Source of the DNA: Comamonas sp. lk
GTDB lineage: Bacteria; Pseudomonadota; Gammaproteobacteria; Burkholderiales; Burkholderiaceae_C
Assembly: GCA_945901215.1 (NCBI GenBank)
Contig: CAMDKE010000108.1
Location: forward strand, 1 to 8,405
Length of the DNA: 8,405 nt
Direction of reading: 5' to 3'
Under the pieces are notes generated by a model. It made no database searches. It was not told the origin of the DNA and saw only the letters and a list, made by a program, of their open reading frames with translations. Shown one piece after another: positions 1-5,193 of the stretch (within the stretch, counting starts at the first letter, position 1; each line of letters begins with the position of its first letter). The position numbers and the translations under genes are program-made.

Positions 1-693
1 TCCAATCTCAAGGTGTCTTACGGCGGTATCCAGGCCGTCAAGGGTGTCGATTTTGAGGTTGCCGAAGGCGAGCTGGTCTCGCTCATTGGCTCCAATGGCG
101 CTGGCAAGACCACCACCATGAAGGCCATTACCGGCACGCTGCCGATCAACGGCGGTGACATCGAATACCTGGGAAAAAGCATTAAGGGCCAAGGCCCCTG
201 GGATTTGGTGAAGCAGGGCCTGGCCATGGTGCCCGAGGGGCGCGGTGTGTTTACCCGCATGAGCATCATTGAGAACCTGCAAATGGGCGCCTACATCCGG
301 GACGACAAAGCCGGTATTGAGGCCGACATCGACAAGATGTTTGCCATCTTTCCCCGCCTCAAAGAGCGCCGCGACCAGTTGGCTGGCACCATGTCCGGCG
401 GCGAGCAGCAAATGCTGGCTATGGGCCGCGCGCTGATGAGCCGCCCTAAAGTGCTGCTGATGGACGAGCCGTCCATGGGCCTGTCACCCATCATGGTGGA
501 CAAGATTTTTGAGGTGGTGCAGGATGTGTTTGCCCAAGGCGTGACGATTTTGTTGGTGGAGCAAAACGCCAGCCGTGCGCTCTCCATCGCAAACCGGGGC
601 TACGTCATGGAGTCGGGCATCATCACCATGACCGGCGAGGCTAAGCAAATGCTCAACGATCCCCGTGTGCGCGCTGCGTACCTGGGCGAATAA
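1..693 (+). CDS. livF: Branched-chain amino acid ABC transporter ATP-binding protein LivF (5' partial)
   Basis: This is one of the two cytoplasmic ATPases (LivG and LivF) that power the Liv/HAAT importer for leucine, isoleucine, valine and related amino acids. The reading frame is open from base 1 (Ser-Asn-Leu-Lys before the GTG codon at 13), so the true start lies outside the window, probably about ten codons upstream; the GTG at 13 is an internal valine. Visible motifs are the Walker A GSNGAGKTT (bases 88-114), the LivF-type PEGR stretch in the Q-loop area (about 232-243), the signature MSGGEQQ (391-411), Walker B VLLMDEP (451-471), and VEQN (about 556-567), where this family carries Gln in place of the H-loop His. 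The C-terminus (AAYLGE) is typical of LivF. The remaining liv genes should lie upstream. The next gene follows 23 bases later on the same strand and may be co-transcribed. Family assignment is near certain; the exact substrate is inferred. Confidence 0.95.
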   Translation, partial: SNLKVSYGGIQAVKGVDFEVAEGELVSLIGSNGAGKTTTMKAITGTLPINGGDIEYLGKSIKGQGPWDLVKQGLAMVPEGRGVFTRMSIIENLQMGAYIRDDKAGIEADIDKMFAIFPRLKERRDQLAGTMSGGEQQMLAMGRALMSRPKVLLMDEPSMGLSPIMVDKIFEVVQDVFAQGVTILLVEQNASRALSIANRGYVMESGIITMTGEAKQMLNDPRVRAAYLGE

Positions 694-716
694 AGGCGCA
701 CCTGAGCGCTTTGCGC

Positions 717-1613
717 ATGAATCGCTATCTGGGGGTGCTGGTATTGGTCACCCTGGTGTGGGGCCTGACCTTTCCCATTCTCAAAGTGGCGACCCAAAGC
801 CTCAGCGGTGTGGAGATATCGGCGCTGCGCTTCTTTTTGGCGGCGGCATGCATGGCGCCCTTTTTTTGGCGGCTGCCGCGCCACACCTGGCGCGACGGCA
901 CAGTGCTTGGCGCTTTGGCCCTGCTGTCCTATGTGGGTCAGGCCTATGGGCTGCAATTTATTTCGTCCAACCGTAGTGCCTTTTTGACCAGCTTAAACGT
1001 CATCATGGTGCCGCTCTTGGCCTGGGCCTTGGGCGCACGACCGTCCTGGGCGGTTTTTGTGGCGGCGCTTTTGGCCTGCCTGGGTATTGGCCTGATGTCG
1101 TTTGACGGTGGCGCGCATTTTTTGGCGGATACCGCCACCATTTTGTGCGCCTTGGCATTTGCGGTTTATGTGCTGTTTCTATCCGGCCGGGCCCAGTTGC
1201 ATCAAGCGCACCAGCTGGCGGCAGCGCAAATGGGTGTCATGGCGCTGCTGGGCGCGCTCTGGATGTTTGCTGATAGCGGTTTCGCGGCAGTCCAGACCTT
1301 GCCTGAACGTATTCCTTTCGAGGTGCTGCTGGGCTTGCTTTATCTAGGCCTGGTCGCATCGGCGGGTATGTTTTTCTTGCAAGCTCTAGCCCAGCGCCAT
1401 GTGCGGGCCGAACAAGCGGCATTGGTCTATGCTTTGGAGCCGGTATTTGCTGCGCTGTTTGCCTGGTGGTGGCTGGCAGAGAGCTTGACGCCGCGCGCCA
1501 CTGCCGGGGCGGCCTTGGTTCTGCTGGCCGTGGTGCTGAGTGAGCTCAAACCTGGTACCTGGCTGCGGCGTGTTCAGCGCAGCCTTTCTGCGGCCGGCGT
1601 GCGGCGGGACTAG
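717..1613 (+). CDS. EamA/DMT-superfamily transporter, ten-helix inner-membrane permease
   Basis: The 298-residue product is almost entirely hydrophobic, with about ten membrane helices arranged as two EamA repeats, the usual size and layout for drug/metabolite transporters. The first repeat includes LVWGLTFPILK (about residues 13-23), LRFFLAA (37-43) and a helix around 88-106. The second repeat carries EPVFAALFAWWWLAES (241-256), close to the hallmark of the EamA family. A Lys/Arg-rich tail of about 20 residues is probably cytoplasmic. The frame can also start at TTG 711, but ATG 717 directly follows and gives the usual short N-terminus; there is only a weak purine-rich site (AAAGG near 692-696), so the gene may depend on readthrough from livF. 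Family members export amino acids, purines or other metabolites, and the substrate here cannot be read from the sequence. Its TAG stop overlaps the stop of the opposing reductase gene in the palindrome CTAG. Confidence 0.9.
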   Translation: MNRYLGVLVLVTLVWGLTFPILKVATQSLSGVEISALRFFLAAACMAPFFWRLPRHTWRDGTVLGALALLSYVGQAYGLQFISSNRSAFLTSLNVIMVPLLAWALGARPSWAVFVAALLACLGIGLMSFDGGAHFLADTATILCALAFAVYVLFLSGRAQLHQAHQLAAAQMGVMALLGALWMFADSGFAAVQTLPERIPFEVLLGLLYLGLVASAGMFFLQALAQRHVRAEQAALVYALEPVFAALFAWWWLAESLTPRATAGAALVLLAVVLSELKPGTWLRRVQRSLSAAGVRRD

Positions 1614-2650
1614 CTTGCTTTGTCAGCTGCCGACGTAAAAGAGTCCGCAAAATACTCGTCCGCTGGCAAATGCGCTTTAGCCGTGAAATCGCGGCGCGCC
1701 GACTCCACCACAATGGGCGCGCCGCATGCGTAGACTTGGTAGCCTGAGAGGTCTTGGAAGTCCTGCAGTACCGCCAGGTGCACAAAGCCGGTGCGCCCAC
1801 TCCAGTGGTCTTCGGGCAATGCGTCAGACACCACAGGCACGTAGCGCAGCTGGGGCATCAGCGCCAGTTGCGCCTGCACCCAGTCATGCATGTACAGGTC
1901 GCTTGGGCGCCTGCCGCCCCAGTACAAGGTAGTAGGGCGGGTGATGCCGCAGTGCTGCATGTGTTCTAGCAAAGCTTTAAGCGGCGCAAAGCCAGTGCCC
2001 GAGGCCAGAAACACCAGGGGTTTGTCCGAGTCTTCGCGCAGAAAGAACGAGCCAAACGGCCCCTCAATGCGCAAAATATCCTTCTCTTTCATGGACCCGA
2101 ACACCAGGTCGGTAAAGCGCCCGCCCGGCATGTGGCGGATGTGCATTTCCAGCCCCGGCCCGATGTGCGGCGCATTGGCCATGGAGTAGCTGCGCCGCGC
2201 GCCGTCACGCAAGATGAACTCGATGTACTGGCCGGCCCGAAACGCAAACGCGTCGTTGGCGGGCAATTGCAGTTGCATCAGCACCACGTCCGACGATACT
2301 TTTTGTAGCTTGCTCACCCGCGTGGGCATTTTCTTGATCGGCAAGGCCCCGGCCGGTGTCACCTGGCGGGACTCCAGCACCACGTCGCTTTGGGCCTTGG
2401 CGCAGCAAGTCAGTACAAAGTGGGCCGATTCTTCTTCTACGCTGAGCGCCTTGCGCTGGAAGTTGGCATGCACCACGTAGCCTGAGAGCATCTTGCATTT
2501 GCACGAACCACACGCCCCGTCCTTACAGCCGTAGGGCAGGCCCACGCCCTGGCGGATAGCGGCGGCCAACAGAGTTTCGTCGGTATTGGCGGAAAACGTG
2601 GTGCCGCTGGGTTCGACCGTCACGGTAAAAGGAGAAGCGCTGCCGGTCAT
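1610..2650 (-). CDS. 2Fe-2S / FAD / NAD(P)H oxidoreductase (CDP-6-deoxy-delta-3,4-glucoseen reductase-like, AscD type)
   Basis: This 346-residue soluble electron-transfer protein has an N-terminal plant-type ferredoxin domain (about 1-95), an FAD-binding beta barrel (about 105-205) and an NAD(P)-binding domain (about 208-340). Cluster ligands are Cys42, Cys47 and Cys50 (CX4CX2C) and Cys82 (or Cys83). The flavin motif RSYSMAN is at 153-159, the nucleotide-binding loop GTGFAPL at 218-224, and YACGAP, which closes the nicotinamide site, at 307-312. The family passes hydride electrons from NAD(P)H through FAD to the iron-sulfur cluster and then to a partner. Named relatives include AscD (E3 of ascarylose synthesis) and reductases of aromatic oxygenases. 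No dideoxysugar or oxygenase genes are in view, so the standard product name should not be taken as its function. The ATG at 2650 has AGGA 11 bases upstream on its strand. Domain call is very secure; partner unknown. Confidence 0.93.
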   Translation of the reverse strand: MTGSASPFTVTVEPSGTTFSANTDETLLAAAIRQGVGLPYGCKDGACGSCKCKMLSGYVVHANFQRKALSVEEESAHFVLTCCAKAQSDVVLESRQVTPAGALPIKKMPTRVSKLQKVSSDVVLMQLQLPANDAFAFRAGQYIEFILRDGARRSYSMANAPHIGPGLEMHIRHMPGGRFTDLVFGSMKEKDILRIEGPFGSFFLREDSDKPLVFLASGTGFAPLKALLEHMQHCGITRPTTLYWGGRRPSDLYMHDWVQAQLALMPQLRYVPVVSDALPEDHWSGRTGFVHLAVLQDFQDLSGYQVYACGAPIVVESARRDFTAKAHLPADEYFADSFTSAADKAS

Positions 2651-2652
2651 CG

Positions 2653-2705
2653 TTTTGTGTATCCTAAAGACTGTTTATATTGGTATCCCTCGATTTTGCC
2701 CTCAA
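2653..2705. promoter_or_regulatory. Putative back-to-back promoter patch between reductase and SDR genes
   Basis: This short AT-rich patch stands out from its GC-rich surroundings. It holds two overlapping -10-like hexamers: TATATT on the + strand (2676-2681) and TATAAA on the - strand (2679 down to 2674). The - strand element would start RNA near 2667 and leave a short leader containing AGGA before the reductase ATG. The + strand element would start RNA near 2688, which would put the SDR start codon downstream of that point. Neither has a good -35: the best - strand candidate, TTGAGG (2705-2700), is 20 bases away, and the + strand has only a TTTTGT- or TTGTGT-like match. This is a pattern read by eye, without experimental support. 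Confidence 0.3.
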
Positions 2706-3616
2706 TCCAATCCCCCTTGGGTGCCTTGCCCGCGCGCTTTCGCCGCAACCGTTTGCTGATCGTTGGTTGCGGCGACATTGGTCTGCGCGTGGTGGGTTTG
2801 TTGGCGCACAAGTTCACTTTGCGCGTACTGACCTCCCAGCCTACGCGCGTGCCCGCGCTGCGCTCGGCTCGCACCACGCCGCTCTTAGGAAACTTGGACC
2901 AAGCGAACACCCTGAGCCGACTGGCTGGTTTGGCGCCCCGTGTGCTGCACCTGGCGCCGCCTGCAGGCCATGGCACCCGCGATGGGCGTACCTTGGCGCT
3001 GTTGCGTGCCTTGAGCCTGCGCGCGGCGCCCTCGGTCCTGGTGTACGCGTCTACCAGCGGCGTGTATGGAGACTGCGCTGGCGCCTGGGTCGATGAGGTG
3101 AGGGCGCTAGCACCTACCACTGCGCGCGCGCAGCGCCGGGTGGACGCCGAGGCCTCGGTGCGCTTCTTTGGCCGCGCGGCGCGGGTGCGCACCAGTGTGT
3201 TGCGGGTGCCTGGCATTTATGCGCCCAACCGCGAGGGCGGCACGCCGCTGGCCCGCTTGCGCAACGGCACGCCGGTGCTGGACGCGGCAGACGACGTCTA
3301 CACCAACCACATCCACGCCGACGACCTGGCGCGCGCCTGCGTGCTGGCCCTGTGGCGCGGCAAACCGCAGCGCGCTTACAACATCAATGACGACGCTGCC
3401 TTGAAGATGGGAGACTACTTTGCCGCCGCAGCCGCCTTGTATGGCCTGCCCGTGCCGCCGCGCATCAGCCGCGCACAGGCAGAGCGGGAGATCTCGCCCA
3501 TGCAACTGAGTTTCATGTCTGAGTCCCGGCGCATGGTGAACACGCGCATGAAGCTTGAATTAGGGTTGCGCCTGCACTTCTCCCACGTGCTCGACGGCCT
3601 GGCGGCATCGGCTTAG
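2657..3616 (+). CDS. Atypical SDR / NAD(P)-dependent epimerase-like protein (YeeZ type)
   Basis: The product has an N-terminal Rossmann fold: beta strand LLIV followed by GCGDIG (residues 37-42, GxGxxG) for NAD(P) binding. Further motifs are HLAPPAG (98-104), VYASTSGVYGD (129-139) at the site of the extended-SDR catalytic Ser/Thr, VLRVPGIYAP (181-190), and NHIHADDLARA (217-227), typical of epimerase-like proteins. The usual YxxxK pair is missing after VYGD; an ARAQRR stretch occupies that area, as I recall for the YeeZ-like atypical SDRs. The substrate is unknown. The start is doubtful. GTG 2657 is the longest option, but codons 1-23 include TTA and TAT, match no family feature and overlap a likely promoter; TTG at 2696, 2717, 2726 or 2753 are alternatives. 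None has a clear ribosome site, so the longest form is given. The gene diverges from the reductase, and its TAG overlaps the stop of the PAP2 gene. Confidence 0.85.
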   Translation: MYPKDCLYWYPSILPSIQSPLGALPARFRRNRLLIVGCGDIGLRVVGLLAHKFTLRVLTSQPTRVPALRSARTTPLLGNLDQANTLSRLAGLAPRVLHLAPPAGHGTRDGRTLALLRALSLRAAPSVLVYASTSGVYGDCAGAWVDEVRALAPTTARAQRRVDAEASVRFFGRAARVRTSVLRVPGIYAPNREGGTPLARLRNGTPVLDAADDVYTNHIHADDLARACVLALWRGKPQRAYNINDDAALKMGDYFAAAAALYGLPVPPRISRAQAEREISPMQLSFMSESRRMVNTRMKLELGLRLHFSHVLDGLAASA

Positions 3617-4338
3617 GTGTCGGTTGCGTCTGTTGGCGCCGCGCGCGGTCGGTAGGCCCACATCAGCGAACGCCAAACAACCCAACTGCAGACCCAGGTG
3701 ATGGGCGCGGCCCACAGCACGTCACTGAGCCAATGGTCCATGACCGCGATACGGGAAAAACCAATTAGCAAACCCGCAGAGCAACCTGCCAAGGCCCATG
3801 CTCGACACCGACGCGTATGCACCAGCATCAGTGAGGCAAAGAAAAAGCCACAAGCCACATGGCCGCTCACAAACGAGCAGTTGTTATTGCACTGGTCCGT
3901 CATGAGACCCGCGCGTGTGAAATGCTGGGGGCCGCCAAAATCTTCTACCTGGTAGGGGCGTGCGCGCTGCCATTGGTCCTTAAAGCCCGCGTTGACCAAT
4001 AGGCCGGGCCCCAGGGCGCCCGACAAGACCACAAAAGCCAGCGGCATGCGCCAGCGCTTCCAGCCTGGCATTGCGCTGGCCACCAGCCAAGCCGCCAGCG
4101 TTGCCAGCACCATAAAACGAAAAGCATCGGGCACGTACCGGTTGACGGCCTGTACCCACCACCAGCCCGCTGGACCGAGGTTGGCGGGATATTGGGAAAA
4201 CCAGGTAGCGGTGGCCAAATCCAGCCCAGGCCACACCGTGGGCACCAGGGCCAGCACCAACCATGCCACAGCCATCCATGCATAACGGCGCTGCGCATGG
4301 GCCTGAGGTATGTCGGCTGGGATGGCGGCGTTTTGCAT
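3613..4338 (-). CDS. PAP2-family membrane phosphatase
   Basis: This 241-residue inner-membrane protein has about six hydrophobic segments (near 20-36, 72-90, 99-118, 160-174, 181-198 and 207-222). It carries the full PAP2 signature: K120-x6-R127-P128, then S158-G159-H160 and S195-R196-x5-H202-x3-D206. The family removes phosphate from lipid phosphates such as phosphatidate, phosphatidylglycerol phosphate, undecaprenyl pyrophosphate or lipid A through a phospho-histidine intermediate, normally on the periplasmic face. Substrate cannot be chosen here. The motif-2 proline is replaced by valine (FVSGH), and two cysteines (C150, C154) sit just before it in CNNNC. The frame extends to TTG 4341, but ATG 4338 is the next codon and is preferred; no clear ribosome site precedes either. 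Its TAA stop overlaps the TAG of the SDR gene by shared bases, so the two transcripts must be convergent. Confidence 0.92.
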   Translation of the reverse strand: MQNAAIPADIPQAHAQRRYAWMAVAWLVLALVPTVWPGLDLATATWFSQYPANLGPAGWWWVQAVNRYVPDAFRFMVLATLAAWLVASAMPGWKRWRMPLAFVVLSGALGPGLLVNAGFKDQWQRARPYQVEDFGGPQHFTRAGLMTDQCNNNCSFVSGHVACGFFFASLMLVHTRRCRAWALAGCSAGLLIGFSRIAVMDHWLSDVLWAAPITWVCSWVVWRSLMWAYRPRAAPTDATDT

Positions 4339-4537
4339 CAAGGTCGGGGTTGAGGGTATATGCCTGGTAGGGCGCGCCGGATGCCGACGTGAGCCGAATT
4401 ATCCATGCACCGACCGGGTGCCCGTGGACGCTATTGAGGATGTGTGCCATTGTGTTGCGCCAAAGTAAAGCGGCGCCCGACGGTCAACAAGCGCGGGGTC
4501 CGGCGCGTTAGGGAGGCAATACTTTGAAAGGTACACC
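4339..4537. other. Divergent intergenic region between PAP2 and glycine-zipper genes
   Basis: These 199 bases hold no reading frame that looks coding and should contain the promoters of both flanking genes. I could not find a convincing -35/-10 pair on either strand. Visible structure is limited to the GC-rich inverted repeat GCACC-N5-GGTGC (4407-4421), with no T-run after it, and the palindrome GGCGCGCC (4371-4378). The last 20 bases carry the ribosome site of the downstream gene. Confidence 0.5.
4527..4531 (+). promoter_or_regulatory. Ribosome binding site of glycine-zipper gene
   Basis: AAAGG lies six bases before ATG 4538 (the wider context is TTTGAAAGGTACACC). It is the best-placed Shine-Dalgarno-like site I see in the window and fixes the start of the downstream gene. 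Confidence 0.65.
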
Positions 4538-5170
4538 ATGAAACAGTGGACGACAGCCGCGATTGCATTGCTGGGTTTTGGCAGTGTTTTGGCGCAGGAG
4601 GTCGGGCGGGTGATTACTTCCACACCGGTGGTGCAAGCGGTGGTGGTGCCTCGTCAGGTTTGCACGATGGAGCAAATCAGCTTCCAGGGACCCAATAGCG
4701 GTGCAGGTGCCCTGTTGGGGGCCATGGCCGGGGGGGCGCTGGGCAATGCCGCCGGGGGCCATGGCGCCGGGCGCGCTGCCGCCACGGTCATTGGCATGGT
4801 GGGCGGGGCCGTTCTGGGTGACCGGGTGGAGGGGCCGGCTCCTGAGCGGGTCGAAAACGTGCAGCGTTGCAGCACGCAAAACTTTTATGAAAACCGCACC
4901 GTAGGCTACAACGTGGTGTACGAGTTTGCCGGGCGCCAGTATGCGGTGCAAATGCCCAACGATCCAGGGCCGAGCATCGCGATCCAGATCACACCTGTGG
5001 GCAGCCTGCCAGAACAGCCCCGGGTAGAACTGCTAATGCAGAGTGCGCCCACAAGCTATATTTCCGTGCAGCCTGTTCGCCGCTATTACGTACCAAACTA
5101 CTACCCGTCGGTCGTCATCCCGTTTGGCTTTTATGGGCGCCATGAAGGCCATGGGCGCCGCCACTGGTAG
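4538..5170 (+). CDS. Exported glycine-zipper (17 kDa surface antigen-like) envelope protein
   Basis: The 210-residue product begins with a classical signal peptide: Lys2, a hydrophobic core over about 6-18, and a probable cut after Val-Leu-Ala19. The N-terminus has no cysteine, so it is not a lipoprotein. Residues about 54-94 form a glycine zipper, with repeated GxxxG spacing in two hydrophobic halves (GALLGAMAGGALG and ATVIGMVGGAVLG), as in the Rickettsia 17 kDa antigen/SlyB-like domain. Such segments are thought to insert in or associate with the outer membrane. The region after the zipper (about 105-155) contains GYNVVYEFAGRQYAVQMP and DPGPSIAIQ, a beta-like domain that I recall following such zippers in betaproteobacteria. 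The mature chain has two cysteines, 42 and 111, flanking the zipper. The tail is rich in Tyr, then Gly, His and Arg. The gene is monocistronic and convergent with the RND gene. The precise role is unknown. Confidence 0.87.
   Translation: MKQWTTAAIALLGFGSVLAQEVGRVITSTPVVQAVVVPRQVCTMEQISFQGPNSGAGALLGAMAGGALGNAAGGHGAGRAAATVIGMVGGAVLGDRVEGPAPERVENVQRCSTQNFYENRTVGYNVVYEFAGRQYAVQMPNDPGPSIAIQITPVGSLPEQPRVELLMQSAPTSYISVQPVRRYYVPNYYPSVVIPFGFYGRHEGHGRRHW
5136..5159. repeat. GC-rich hairpin at the 3' end of the glycine-zipper gene
   Basis: GGCGCC at 5136-5141 can pair with GGCGCC at 5154-5159, and ATG (5142-5144) with CAT (5150-5152). This gives nine base pairs with one bulged G (5153) and the five-base loop AAGGC. 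The two arms also form the direct repeat ATGGGCGCC (5133-5141 and 5151-5159, 18 bases apart, in frame), which encodes the Gly-Arg-His-rich tail. No T-run follows on either strand, so it is not a standard intrinsic terminator. It sits eight bases before the stop codon at the convergent junction with the RND gene. It could slow or end transcription, protect the RNA end, or be chance from the tail codons. Confidence 0.35.
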
Positions 5171-5193
5171 CGCAGACCCGCAAGGGTATTGAC

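Noticed and set aside
1578..1592. Small stem CGCAG-CCTTT-CTGCG near the DMT stop as a terminator
   Set aside because: Only five pairs, inside the DMT coding region, and no T-run on either strand.
2205..3505. Antisense frames inside the reductase and SDR genes (2205-2513 on -, 2647-3216 on -, 3107-3505 on -)
   Set aside because: Compositionally biased (Arg/Ala/His-rich) translations lying over well-supported coding sequence; typical of high-GC shadows.
4717..4765. 12-base direct repeat GGGGGCCATGGC (4717-4728 and 4754-4765)
   Set aside because: The copies are 37 bases apart, so they lie in different reading frames; this is likely chance within a Gly/Ala-rich coding stretch, not a duplication.
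4399..4951. Possible small - strand genes between the PAP2 and zipper genes (4399-4623, 4508-4951)
   Set aside because: They overlap the signal-peptide region of the zipper gene, show no family features and lack ribosome sites.
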